From positions 35,052,001 to 35,116,000 of the forward strand of contig JARZZO010000016.1 of NCBI GenBank assembly GCA_030544215.1: a stretch of DNA of 64,000 bases, given 5' to 3'. The DNA is from Zantedeschia hybrid cultivar. Its lineage: Eukaryota > Streptophyta > Magnoliopsida > Alismatales > Araceae. Shown here piece after piece: positions 31,653-44,406 of the stretch (position 1 is the first letter of the stretch; every line of letters begins with the position of its first letter). The position numbers and the translations under genes were made by a program. The notes beneath the pieces were generated by a model, which had not been told where the DNA came from, did not search any database, and worked only from the letters and a program-made list of their open reading frames with translations.

Positions 31653-32725
31653 CTAATCAGGCTTATCGACTTCTTCCACTGTACATACTTTTGTTTGCAT
31701 TTCCGTTTCTTCTTCCAACACAGTTGGTAACAATCTTCTGTTCTTGACCCATATTTCAAGGGACCCCTCTGGCGGCAGAGCCAGAGAACTTGCTAATTTA
31801 GCCAGAGCATCAGCTTGAGCATTTGCACTGCGGTTGATATGGTTGATTTCAAAGAAATAGAATCTTTGTATCAGCTTGAGGGCCCTTTTGTGATAAGGAA
31901 TCAACTCGGGCTTTTTGACATCATATATTCCTTGGACTTGGTATATAATCAACATTGAGTCTCCATGGACTTGAATCATTTGAATGCCCATATCCAGAGC
32001 AACTTCCAGGCCAATTATCAAAGCTTCATATTCAGCTTCATTGTTAGTGCATGGTTTAGTTAAGGAACACAAGGTATGCAGAACCTCGCCTTCTGGAGAT
32101 ATCAGGACAATGCCTGCCCTGGCCTTTGTAGTGAATGTACCATCTTGTGCAATTACTGAACGGGAGGCCCTGTCAAAATATAGCTGCCATATCTTTTGTT
32201 CTGTATGGTTAGCTTCTAAGGCTTCTTCATCTGGCAGGTCGGTGACCAACGGTGAATCCTCCGGCACTGGAATGGCTTGACCTTTGATGGCTTTCTGAGG
32301 GACATATTTAATGTCAAACTCCATGAGGAGGACTGCCCATTTGCCCAAACGACCTTTCAAGGCTGGTCGATTGAGGATATATTTGAGAGGATCACCCTAG
32401 AGATGAGCTGGATTTCATGTGATAGCATATAGTGCCTAAGTCTTTTAGCTGCAAAGACTAGGGCCAAGCATATCTTTTCGATAGGTGAGTACCGGAGTTC
32501 AGCCCCGATCAGCCTTCTGCTTAAGTAATATAGTGCTTGCTCTTTGCCTTCTTCATTGTCTTGTGCCAGCATTGCCCCCAGAAAAGTCTCTTGAGCAGCG
32601 ATATATAAGATTAATGACTGACCTTTGATAGATGCCCTCAGCACAGGTGGCGATGCAAGGTATTACTTGATTTTCTCAAGCGCATTTTGACATTCATCAT
32701 CCCATATGAATGGGGCATCTTTCTT
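31653..32725 (-). pseudogene. pol: RNase H and second RNase H of Tat copy 2
   Basis: First RNase H: SLILYIAAQETFLGAML and ALYYLSRRLIGAELRYSPIE (32,500-32,630), RLRHYMLSHE. Second: LYFDRASRS, where copy 1 has LYFDGASRS, then NNEAEYEALIIGLEVALDMG and HGDSMLIIYQV. A frame change lies near 32,390. A stop at 31,653-31,655 replaces a Trp codon (TAG for TGG; copy 1 reads DWREML). Domain order matches copy 1. Confidence 0.87.
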
Positions 32726-33790
32726 CATTAATTAAGAGAAGGGTTCACACCGCCCGGCTAGGTTGGATATGAACCTTCGAATATATGCGAGTCGTCCCTG
32801 AAGGGACTGCAACTCTTTGAGATTCTTCGGAGACGGAAGCTCCTGGATAGCTTTGATTTTGGCTGGGTCTATTTCAATGCCCCTATATCTGACAATAAAA
32901 TCCAGAAATTTGTCACTTGAAACCCCGAAGGCGCACTTCATGGGGTTCATTTTCAAGTTGTTGCCTCAGCCTTTCAAATATGGTGCGGAGATCTTGTATA
33001 TGATCTTCCTTTTTCTTGGTTTTGACAACTAGGTCATCAATATAACATTCAACTTGTTAATGAAGGAATTCATCAAATATCTTAGTCCTTGCTCTTTGGT
33101 ATGTTGCACCGGCATTCTTAAGGCCGAAGGGCATTCTTTTGTAGTGGAAGATTCCTTTAGGAGTTCTGAAGGCAGTATGGATCTTATCCTTGCCAGCCAT
33201 CCATATTTGATTATACCCCGACGATCCATCCATAAAAGACAAAGCTTCATGTCCTGTGGTGGCATCGACCATAATTTCGGTAACAGGCACTGGGAAGTCA
33301 TCCTTTGGGCATGCCTTGTTTAGATCTTTGAAGTCTACACAGATTCTGATATGTCCATTCTTCTTTTTGACTGGAACAATATTTGCTAGCCATGTTGTAT
33401 ATTGATTTTCTTGTACAAAGCCAACATTAATTAACTTATCGACTTCAGTATTGATTTTGTTTATCAGCGCCGGCCTCATTCTTCTTGGAGCTTGTTTGAT
33501 TGGATCGATGGCTGGGTCAATGGCCAGCTCATGTTGAGCTAGTTTTGGATCTAACCCAGGCATTTCTTTATAGGACCAGGCAAAACAATCCCGAAATTCC
33601 TTCAACAGTGAAATATATGCTTGTTGTTGTTCTTGACTGAGCAATGCAGTTATATATGTTGGTCTTGGATCTTCTTTAGAGCCCAAATTGATTTCAAGGA
33701 GTTCATCAACCGTGGCTTGTCCTCCATCTTCAAGTTCTGGAGGTGCTGGCTAGAGCTCCATTAGATCTTCTTCATTTACTTCTTCTTCAA
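32726..33790 (-). pseudogene. pol: Reverse transcriptase of Tat copy 2
   Basis: The block 33,686-33,057 holds WLANIVPVKKKNGHIRICVDFKDLNKACPKD, ALSFMDGSSGYNQIW and MPFGLKNAGATYQR without interruption, a better-kept RT than copy 1. A TAA at 33,057-33,059 replaces CAA. The CYIDDLVVKT catalytic segment follows (about 33,020-33,050), then a frameshift near 32,960 and the thumb-side block KCAFGVSSDKFLDFIVRYRGIEIDPAKIKAI (32,732-32,956). Confidence 0.9.
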
Positions 33791-34800
33791 TTTCTGCTTC
33801 AATTTTGTTGACTTATTGGTCAATTTCATTTGATTGATTTGTTGTGAAAATATTTGGGGCTGGATTTGCCTATTGATTTTCTATAAGCTGAGTGAGCTCA
33901 TCTTCCCTTTGACCTGTGTTAACATGTGGTTCAGGGGTGATAGGTGGATTTTTTTGTTCTTCTGGTATATTCTGAACCATATTGGAACTTGGGATATCAT
34001 TTTCCTTGACTTCTGCGACTTGGATGTCTTCTTCTTCAAGATGTTTCCAGCATTGACATGCCACAATAGGAGATGGATCAGCTTTTGGCTGGCTTTCTTG
34101 AATAGACTGACCCGTGGGCTGCTCTTCATCATAGTCATCATATATTGCTTGTGCAATTTCTGATATTTCTGGCAAAATAGATGTCATATTTACTGATAAT
34201 TCAGGAGTTTCTTCTTCCGGCAAGGTATATCCCAAACCTGGATATTGTGTATGCTGCATCAATGCTTTGAACATGTTAGGAGGGTACCATAGCTGTTGGA
34301 ACCTGCTCCATTCCTTTTTTATTTGATATAATGACATTGACTGAGCCTTAGCTAATTCCTCAGTATGCTTCGTCATGTCTGGGAGACCCATGATGTCAAC
34401 CCATAATTCTTCTTCTATATAAGGTATATGGCAATCTTTGTCTTCAGTAGCCGACTGCTCATAAGCTCTATAAAAGACTGTTTTATGTCCATCTTCGTGA
34501 GGAACCACGAATTTTTTCAAAGGCTCTACGAGCTGACATTCATACTCTTCAATAGGATGTATTAGTCCGATTGGGACCATGACTTCTATAGAGAGTACAT
34601 CTTGTTGTTTGGTTGTCTTTGCTGAAGGACTTTTCAGAATTGTAGCTTCTTTGTCTTCAAGACTGAGAGAGCTAATATCTGGTGGAGGTGGAAACCATTC
34701 CTTGCTACGACTGGTATCAGGCTTTTCTATTTCCTATCTTCTTTTTCCTCCAGGAATAGAGGTATATAGAGGTTGGCATCCATAAGATGGCATTCATGAA
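33791..34800 (-). pseudogene. Acidic linker between protease and RT (Tat copy 2)
   Basis: A 236-codon open frame (34,580-33,870) of Glu/Gln/Pro-rich sequence (EEEDIQVAEVKEND, QREDELTQLIENQ) equivalent to 2,560-3,290 in copy 1. No domain is recognisable. It confirms that the stops in copy 1 are secondary. Confidence 0.6.
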
Positions 34801-35619
34801 CCTCAAAAGGCTCGAGATCAGCGAAGACTCGCTGTATTTGTCCTTCTCAGGGAAATTTTATGCATTAATGCAATGAGGAGGGCACTACAAAATATTGATG
34901 TATCCATGGCCGCTCAAGCAAAGTTTTGTATGTGGTATCAAAATTTATGATATGGAAGAGGACTGTGAAGTGAAAGTCACCGACGACCATTTCAAATTCA
35001 GCTGCCCCAATTGGTGTTTCTGACTTCTAGTTGAATCAAGCTATTTTTAAATCTTGCACTCTTCTTAGGTGCATATGAAAATGAAATTTCTGGAAAGTTC
35101 TGAGAGGCATGATGCTGACAGCAGAGCCTTGATCAAGCAGAATTCTATTGACAGATTATTCATTTATCTTTCCTCTCATGTAGAGTGGCATGTTGTGGTC
35201 ATTTGTAGGCAGTAACATATCATCTTCAGTGAAGGTGATGGAAGCCGTGAATGACTCATAGGGTATTTCTTGAATTTCTGCTGCATGAGCTTCATAAATT
35301 TGAGGAGTTTTTAAAGCTGCGATGAGAGCACTCTGCAATTCCTCATTGAGGGTCTTGTTCTTCTGACGGCTGCTGCTGGACTTGTTTACCTTTCTTTGCA
35401 GACTTTTGAACTGTCATAAATTCATATGAAGAGGGTAAAACTCCATTTTATTGATCAAAATTTTCTAGATATAGCCCGAGCGGAGGCGGGATTTGAACAT
35501 TTCTTTTTGACAAAGGCATGGATTCCATTCCTCTGAATTCTGGTTCTGGGATGACATATGGTATTTCTCCCTGCAGCTAGATAATTTTTTGAGTGGTAGC
35601 CAATGGAGGCTTCCGTCCC
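34801..35619 (-). pseudogene. pro: Aspartic protease region of Tat copy 2
   Basis: Contains LLDQGSAVSIMPLRTF near 35,100-35,150, so the Asp-Gly pair of the active site is kept with Gln between, as in copy 1. Upstream, MQSALIAALKTPQIYEAHAAEIQEIPYESF (35,338-35,250) matches copy 1. A TAA near 35,156 and a changed frame around 35,380-35,470 break it. Confidence 0.75.
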
Positions 35620-38600
35620 TACATTTTGCTAGAGCGGGTGACATGTTGCTCATTTGGAGTTGATGTAGAGCTTTCCATCACTTCCATTTTTGGACTAAGG
35701 AAGATTTCTTCCTCCTCATCATCTTCACTTTCATTTATTGTTGATATTGTGTTGCAAGACATGATAGTGCAAGTGCCTTCCTGCTCTTCTTTTTCGTTTT
35801 CTTGACTATCATCACTCTTCGGCCTTTTGACTTCATGTTCCCAGAATAGGGCTTCTTCATGTATTTGCTTCATTGTCATATTTTGGAGTTTCTCCCATGG
35901 GATATAATGCTTCAGCTTTGTTGGCTTTCTTTGAGGCTATTCATATTCATCCAAGCTGTCTATTAGCTGTTGCAACTTTGACAGCGGATCTTTACCCTTA
36001 AGTACAATTGGTATTGGTGTTTCTCTTTTTCTTCTTCTGTTGGTAATCCTCCTTACAGTACGAGGATCTACCCATTTCCATATACTGCTTGCTGGAGCAG
36101 GGTAACTTGAACTTGATTGGGATGTGTCCTGCTGAGGGGAGGACACACAATGTTTTTTGCTTGAATTTACAGCTTTGACTGGCGTAGATAAAGCCATTTT
36201 GGACATATCGGATATCATATTATCCAAATTGGGTGGAGGGACGGGTTGAACATATGTCGGCCGTCGTAGAATACCTCCGTGAGTATATACTTCTGATGAT
36301 TTTTGCTTGATATGAGATCTTGGCTTCTTTTTGACTGTTTGCCACTAAAATACTTGGAGTGGTTGAAGTACCAATTGCTCATAAGTGGCTTGGGTGCTTC
36401 TTTCTGTAGTTTCTGAGCTTAATGACTGGTAAATAGGGACCATATGATGCACATTTACAGATGCCACATTTGCTTTTGTCTAGGCATGAGGCTGCGGAGG
36501 GTCGACAAGATGATCTCCCATCTTCAGGACACCTTTCTGAATTAATTTTTCAACTACATCTTTGAACACATAGCATTCTTCAATAGGATGTCCCATGATT
36601 TGGTGATATGGACAATAATTTGGATCATTAGATCTTTTGGCATCTTCTGGCCTCTTCGACTGTGGTAACACAATCTGATTGTATTTTCGTGCCCATTCAA
36701 ATAGAACACGAGTTTTGTCTTTTGGGAAGCTGTATGGCCTGTTCATTCTATCTCTGAGAGAAGATAAGGCTCGGACTTCTTTCTCTCTTTTGTTGCTTGT
36801 TTCGGCCTGCGTGACTGGACCTTTCTTTTGTTGCTCCGTGATGAACGTAGATAAATCTACTGTATTTGACTCACGTGGAGCATTTCTTCTATCAAAATTT
36901 CCTTTGTTGTTGCTTGGTTCACTTCTGGATCGGCTCAGAAAACTTTCAACTTCTGATACCACAGTATTCAATTTGTCAAAAGATTTGATTTCAATGGCTA
37001 CCAGCCTTTCAAGGACTTCATTTTTCAGATTACTTTTGCATATTACCACTGCATCTTCTTGACATGGTGGTCTTTTGCATTTCATGCTAAGATACCTCCA
37101 CCTAGCAATGAATTTGGAAGCATTTTCATTATTTTCTTATTTCACAGTATATAGCTCTGCCAGAGTGATTTCTCTCTCCACTAGATAAAATCTGTCTTGA
37201 AATTGCTTCTGAAGGTCGGCCCACCCAGCAATAGATCCAGGCCGAAGAGAAGAATACCATTCAAATGCGAGTCCAGTTAGCGAAGACCCAAAAAATTTCA
37301 GCATATAAGATTCATCAGTGGCTAGGCCCATTGCACCATTATAATATGCCAAGTGTTCTTTTGGATTTCCTTGGCCAGTGAATTTTTCAAACTTGGGTAC
37401 TTTGGTCATTCCCAATAGAAGCTTCTTCATAGCATGATGCACCGGATATGGTACTTTATACACATCATATACCGTGGAGGTACCTTCCACTCTTTTTGCC
37501 AGCTTCATATTAATGAACTGTTCTAACATTAGCCTTTGAGCCACAACAGGATCTCCTGGATTTGGGAAGAAATTAACTCCCTGAACTTGAGAGGCTTGAA
37601 ATGGAAAATTTGAGATCAAATTGTCTTACAATACTGTTGCAGGAGCAGCTTGACTATTGGATACTTGAATATATGCAGGTGTTTCATTCATAGGCATAGG
37701 CTTAGATGACTGCATAGATATATTTAGAAGATTTTGAGACTGAGGAGGTGAAACTGGAGGGTTAGCCACTCGAGGATAAGAAGAAGTTGAAGCACCTCCT
37801 TCTTTACCAGCCCATCCTGCCCCCTATATTTGGGCATCTTTTTCTTTCAATTGCTTTTTCAACAACTCAATTTCTTGCAATAACAACTGAGTTATGCTTG
37901 GTTCTGCTTCTTTTTGTTGATTGATTTGCTGTGGAAGCTACTGCTCTGCTGGTGCAGAAAGAGCTTCTCCTGATGCTTCAATGACATTTGCAGATAGCTC
38001 TGCTTCCTCATCAATGTTTTCCAATAGGGTAGGAAAATTTTGGGCAACTAGAGCTGCTGCTTGCATTCTTCGGGTAACTAGACCCAGCCTTGAGGCTAAA
38101 TCTCTGATTTCTTCTGGATCTTCAGGGAGTACCCCACACTTGTTGATAGTATGACATGAATAAATCATCAGGCTTCCTTGGGTGAATCCTGCTGATCTCT
38201 TTGCGCAAGGAGGTTTCGGCTGCAGCCTTTGGAATACATATGCTTTTGAAGACTTTTTTGACTTTTCATTTTCATATCTTTCTCTTGACTTCTTTCTTTT
38301 TGGCAACTCAGCATGAGGCAGCTGCTTTTGAATTGGTTTCCATATTTACTGCCTTTGTGACTGAAAGATTGGCTTTGATTTTTCTTGTGCATATTGATCT
38401 TCTTGATGTTTGGGCACCCAGATTTGTTTTGCTGGTGGCTTTTGATAATATTTCGTCCCATGCCAATAAGCTGGTTTGGGGTTTCTTTCATGCTTTTCAG
38501 ACATCTTAGCTTTTCCTTTTTCTTTTCTTTCATTTTTCATTCTTTCTCTATCCATGTCTTCAAAGACCTGGAATGAATTTTGAACTGGAATATTTGGAAC

Positions 38601-38972
38601 CAATCGGTCTTTGGAAGTATCAACTTTGCTACCGTCTAGAAAGATCCGCAGGCTCCCAACAAGAATTGATTTTTTGGTCCTAGACCATTGTGCAGAGACT
38701 GCCTTTGACTTGAGCTGAGGATTTTGACCCTTTCGAATATTTCCTCGATATTGTCTTGAAGATGATGCAACATGACTGTGAACAGTGTAGCAGTTGACTA
38801 TTTGCGCTTGAGGTATATCAGATATAATCTCAGGTTGCGTGAAGACCACCCCGAGAAAATTCGGAAAACCAATAACGGGAGGGAAGCTACTGAATGCCAC
38901 AGGTACCGCCAGGTAGCCATAGCGAGCATGGTTCTCGACCACTAGAGGGCCGAAGAAAACTTTCGATTCCAT
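35620..38972 (-). pseudogene. gag: Full-length Gag of Tat copy 2
   Basis: A single frame can be followed from ATG 38,972 (MESKVFFGPLVVEN) to about 35,620, over 1,100 codons, broken by stops at 38,346, 37,936, 37,826, 37,626, 37,134, 36,480, 36,354 and 35,937. Order: basic Lys-rich N-terminal region, a coiled-coil-like QEIELLKKQLKEKDAQI segment (about 37,830-37,880), the capsid-like Gag domain (37,619-37,137: KVPKFEKFTGQGNPKEHL, FEWYSSLRPGSI, LQKQFQDRFY), then the C-H-H-C knuckle YCPYHQIMGHPIEECY (about 36,560-36,610), and a Ser-rich tail. The start is only about 90 bases from the primer site, so the leader is short. Confidence 0.85.
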
Positions 38973-39065
38973 TGAGTCTCCTGTAATACAACAAAGAGAT
39001 AATCAATAACGTCAAAGAATGGGTGTTATCCTTGTTCTTCCGACGAGAAGATGAAGGGAGGACAG

Positions 39066-39083
39066 GTCCCACCGGGCGTGCCA
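39066..39083 (-). promoter_or_regulatory. Primer binding site of Tat copy 2
   Basis: On the minus strand, TGGCACGCCCGGTGGGAC follows the LTR end (TGTACGACA) after eight bases. Starting with TGG, it fits a tRNA 3' end; the tRNA cannot be named with confidence. Confidence 0.75.
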
Positions 39084-39526
39084 AAAGAGATTGTCGTACA
39101 TTTTTTAGGGAAAGTGCACTAGATCTTGATTTTTTTATTTTTGTTTTGTTATTTATGTGCTTTACCTGACTCAATCAGATGAATACGTAGTTCTTCGACC
39201 CGATCCCGCTACTTATAAATGGAATAGAGTTAATTACATCCTCCTAAGAGGAAAACTCTTGATTAATCGTCGGAAGAATAGAATAACACCCTTTAAAATG
39301 ATATGAGTAAGATATACAAGATTGCATTCAAAAAATGAATGAATTTCAGTCTTTATTTAAGAAGAAAACTCATTTTTTAGTTTAAAGTTGAGTTGCGCAA
39401 GACTTGATTTATTGGTTTTTTATTGATGGATAATGATGAGAGACATTTTTTAGTCTTTTTGGATTGATTTATGTGGATGCATTGAAGATTTGTTGAATTT
39501 TTATGTTTGGAAGTGAAGATGAAGTT

Positions 39527-41290
39527 GAGTCTGCGCAAGGATGCGTAGACTCATTTGTTACCTATGAGAATGCTTGTATTTATTTTGATTTTTGATTTGT
39601 GAGAGGAATGAAGATCTTTTTTATGGTGTTTTAATTGAAGTGGATGACATTTTTTTTATCAAGGGGTCTAATAAACATTTCTTATTGTGTTTTTTCAGAT
39701 TTGAAGTGAAGTGACTTTGGTTTTGATTTGAAAATATGGAAAAATATTTTTTATGTTTTCTTATTTGGTTTGAGTGAAAAATGCTTCAAGGACTTATGTT
39801 TTTTATGTTTTGAATTTATAAGTTTTTAAAAGATAAGCAAGATGTGCAAATTCAATTGAAATGAGATTTCTTTTAAGTATTTTTTATGTTTTGCAAAAGG
39901 GCAAACTTGAGTTTTATTTTATTTTTTGATTTATAGGAAGTGTAGATTTTTATCTTGGAGTTTTTGATTCAATTTTAAAGGAATTAAAGTTGAAAATTTT
40001 GGATTTTACCAATTGGGGGTTGAGTCTGCGCAGGGTAGCGCAGACTCATTTGTCACAAGCCTATTTTTTTAATTTTTTAGGTAATTTCAAGGAAAAAGTT
40101 ATCATTTTTGTTTGGGTTTTCATTTGTGGAAAATATAGGGTTTATAATTAATATTTTGATTTGATTTAATGGGAATTTAGTGGCCAAAATACCAAATTTT
40201 AGGAATTTAAGGTTGAGTCTACGCTCTAGAGCGCAGACTCATTGTTTATCAAAGTGTTAAACATTTTTTATATTTTTTTGAAAGGAGTTTTAATATTTTA
40301 TTTAGATTTTTGACTTATATAAAGTATAAAGTTTTTATGTAAATTTTTGGGTTTAATTTGGAGGGAATTTAGGGTCAAAAAGGCTAATTTTGGGATTTCA
40401 GGGTTGAGTCTGCGCAGGGTAGCGCAGACTCATTTGTCACCAATTTGTTTTGAGTTGTTTTTTACATTTTTTAAAGAACAACTTGATGTTTTTATTTTAT
40501 TTCCTGATAGATAAGAATAAACTTGATTTTTAGAGGGTTTTAGATCATCTTAAAGTGGTCGGGAGGTTGATTTTTTATTTTTTGTGAATTTCAGGGTTGA
40601 GTCTGCGCCAAGATGCGCAGACTCAAATCTGAACTATGGATTTTTTGTTTATGAGTTGTTTTATTAGATTTTTGGCAGGATAACTTGATTTGATGTTTTG
40701 TTTGGTGATTATTTACAGATTTGGAGCTGCGGGGATGATTTGGGGGCCAAGAGATGAGGTTTTGGCTTTGGGATTGATGCGCAGACTCAAGTTTAAAGAG
40801 GATTTTGAGCAAGATTCATAAAAAGATAGAATCTCCTGAGGTTGAGGGGAATTCCAAGATTTTCGAAATGTTGGGGAGCTTCAAAGATCAAGGAGACAAG
40901 AAAAAAGGGTTTTAGTCTGCACAAGGGGTGCGCAGACTCAGCTGAACTTGTGATTTTTGTTTATTTTGAAGGGATTTAGATCCTTTTTGTAAATGGATGT
41001 TTATTTAAATGACATGGAGTGTTTGATATATGATTGTGAGTGATTTAAGCAATTTGATTTATTATTTAGTTGATTTTTTCATTTGAAATGAGCTTATGAA
41101 AGGTGTGCAGACTCAACTTAAGTTTGGAATTTTGTGTTTATTTAAAATAGAAGATGTTATCTTAAACCTTTTTTTTTTGAATGAATTAACTTTAATTATT
41201 TGAATTATTTGAACCATAAATGAGGTTATTAGTCTATGCAAAGCATCTTTGACAGTTTTGAGTTGAGTTTGCGCAAGGGTGCGCAGACTC
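39527..41290. repeat. Left-arm series of GAGTCTGCGC/GCGCAGACTC hairpins
   Basis: Full hairpins with six- or seven-base loops at 39,527-39,552, 40,022-40,047, 40,215-40,240, 40,406-40,431, 40,599-40,624, 40,913-40,939 and 41,265-41,290, plus half-sites at 40,778 and 41,104. Steps of 193, 191 and 193 separate four successive ones. Sequence between them is T-rich and only faintly repeated (TTTGTCACCA after the hairpin, GGAATTT before it). Confidence 0.85.
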
Positions 41291-42705
41291 AGAACAGTGG
41301 CGCAGAATTGGTTTTTTGAGTTTCCTGCACAGTTCAAGCTGCAATTAAATCCATCAAGGGGTTAGTTTCAACCATTAAAGTTAGAATATGAAATCCGGAG
41401 TCGAGGAAAATAGATTGTACCCCATTCCCAATCGAATTTCCATGGTTATAGGTGCGTATACTCAAAATCTGAGCATAATTTCAGGTTTATACCTCTTTCA
41501 ACTTGAAGTGATCCAAGAATCACCACAAATTTGGGGAGGATAACACTGAGAAATCTCAGAAATTGAGTATGGTTACATGAAGCCTTTTAAAGGAGTAGTT
41601 TTTGTGTGGATTTCTTCAAATGACATGATTTGTTCATGTTTATCCCATTCTTCTTAGATCACTTTATAAAGCATTGAAAATACTTAATATAATGATTCCA
41701 AGTTGAATTTCAACCTTTCATTAGAAAAACCCAATCAAAGATTTAGGATCTTCATGAAGGATCATGGCATGAAGGGAACCGAAGGACCAACTCCCTTAAA
41801 GGGATATGTAATGGCTAATGGACCATAGGGATGGCTGTAAAGGGGGGCGTGCCGAGCATCCAACCACTCACCCAAAGGGTGCCCTTAATGCCTTCAAGAT
41901 GTAAGAAAAACCCACAAGGGGTAATTCAAAGCATCTCTATATTTGGGGAGCAAGGAACTCCACTAATTTTCTTAGAGGATCACATGTAGCCATGAACCAT
42001 GGAGGTGGATATACAGGGGGACGTGTCGAGCATCCAACCACTCACCCAAAGGGTGCCCTTAATGCCTTCAAAATGAAAGGGTTATCCACAGGGAATCACC
42101 CATTCCATTTCTACATTTGAGGAGCAAGGAACTCCACCAACTCATTGGGACTTTGTGACATATCATCTAAATGAACCCATAGAAATGAGAACACAAGAAT
42201 GATGTTTTTTGTATGAGGGCCCTTGATGGGTTACCCAACATTAGATTGTTGGCACCCTTAGATTGGGACATCCTTGGAAAACATTGGAAAACATTTAAAA
42301 TCTTAAAACATATGGTGAAATTTCAGTTGAAACATTAAGGGCTTAACAACCCAAAGTCCAAGCCATTTAGGACCTTCATTGGGCTTCAAAGAGACAGCCC
42401 TAGGTCCAAGGAACATTTGGACAGCTTTGGGGAGAATCAAAGAATCACCTCAAGCCCAAAAACCCAACTGAAAGAGGCGCAGACTCAAAACTGCACACAG
42501 GCGCTGAGTCTGCGCAGGGAGGCGCAGACTCAAACACTGTAGCACTGCAAACCCCAGACTCAGGTTGAAACCCGGATTTTCGGTGAAAAATGGGTTTAAA
42601 TCTAACCCAAATGATGGAAAATAAAGTATAAAAGATACAAGACCTAAAATATTTATTTAAAATATATTTTAGATGCATTTCTTTAGGAAAATATCATGAA
42701 AACTG
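41234..42705. other. Loop of the palindromic LTR, with a tandem pair of about 175 bp
   Basis: Unpaired centre of the LTR. CCAACCACTCACCCAAAGGG occurs near 41,859 and 42,034 within two units that also share GAGCAAGGAACTCCAC (41,947 and 42,122). No coding frame. Promoter signals of the LTR cannot be placed with confidence. Confidence 0.7.
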
Positions 42706-44406
42706 ATAACCTCATTTATGGTTCAAATAACTCAAATAATTAAAGTTAATTCATTCAAAAAAAAAAAAGGTTTAAGATAGCCATCTTCTATTTTAAGTAA
42801 ACACAAAATTCCCAACTTAAGTTGAGTCTGCACACCTTTCATAAGCTCATTTCAAATGACAAAATCAACTAAACAATAAAACAAATTGCTTAAATCACTT
42901 GCAATCATATATCAAACACCCAATTTCATTCAAATAAACATCCATTTACAAAAAGCATCCAAATCCCCTCAAATAAATAAAAATTACAAGTTCAGTTGAG
43001 TCTGCGCACCCCTTGCGCAGACTCAAACCCATCTTTCTTGATTCCTTGATCTTTGAAGCTCCCCAACATTTTGAAAATCTTGGAATTTCCCTCAAGAGAT
43101 TCCATCTTTTTAAGAATCTTGCTCAAAATTCTCTTTAAACTTGAGTATGCGCATCAATCCTAAGGCCAAAACCTCATCTCTTAGCCCCTAAATCATGCCC
43201 GCAGCTCCAAATATGTAAATCATCACCAAACAAACATAAAATCAAGTTATCCCACCAAAAATCCAATAAAATAACTCACAAACAAAAGATTCTCCATTCA
43301 AACTTGAGTCTGCGCATCCTGGCGCAGACTCAGCCCTGAAATTCACAAAAAATAAAAAAATCAACTTCCCAACCACATTAAGATGATTTAAAACCCTCTA
43401 AAAATCAAGTTTATTCTTATCTATCAGGAAATCAAATAAAAAAACCAAGTTGTTCTTGAAAAAATGGAAAAAACAACTCAAAACAAATTGGTGACAAATG
43501 AGTCTGCGCTACCCTGCGCAGACTCAACCCTGAATTTCCAAAATTGGCCTTTTTGACCTTAAATTCCCTCCAAATTAAACCCAAAAATTTACATAAAAAC
43601 TTTATACTTTATATAAGTCAAAAACCTAAATAAAATTTTAAAACTCCTTTTGCAAAAAATATAAAAAATGTTTAAACACTTTGATAAACAATGAGTCTTC
43701 GCTCTATAGCGCAGATTCAACTCTAAATTCTTAAAATCTGGCATTTTGGCCATTAAATTCCTCTCAAATCAAATCAAAATCTTAAGAATAAACCCTATGT
43801 TTTCAACAAATCAAAACCCAAACAAAAATGATAACTTTTTCCTTGAAATTACCTAAAAAATTGAAAAAATAGGCTTGTCACAAATGAGTTTGCGCTATCC
43901 TACGCAGACTCAACCCCCAATTGGTAAAATCCAATTTCTTCAACCTCAATTCCTTTAAAACTAAATAAAAAAGTCCAAGATAAAACTCTACACTTCCTGT
44001 AAATAAAAGATCAAATAAAACTCAAATATGCCCTTTTGCAAAACATAAAAAATATCTAAAAGAAATCTCATTTAAATTGAATTTGTACATCTTGCTTATC
44101 CTTCAAAAACTTATAAACGCAAAACATAAAAAATATAAATCCTTGAACCATTTTTTACTCAAACCAAATAAGAAAACATAAAAAACATTTTTCCATATTT
44201 TCCAAATCAAATCCAAAGTCTCTTCACTTCAAATCTGAAAAAATACAATAAGAAATATTTTTTAGACTCCCTTGATAAAAAATGTCATCCACTTCAATCA
44301 AAATACCATAAAAAAGATCTTCATTCTTTTCACAAATAAAAAAATCAAAATAAATATAAGTATTCTCATTGGTAACAAATGAGTCTGCGCATCCTTGCGC
44401 AGACTC
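42506..44406. repeat. Right-arm series of GAGTCTGCGC/GCGCAGACTC hairpins
   Basis: Full hairpins at 42,506-42,531, 42,998-43,024, 43,306-43,331, 43,500-43,525, 43,693-43,718, 43,886-43,911 and 44,381-44,406, with half-sites at 42,824 and 43,143. Steps 194, 193, 193 and 495 mirror those of the left arm. Confidence 0.85.
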
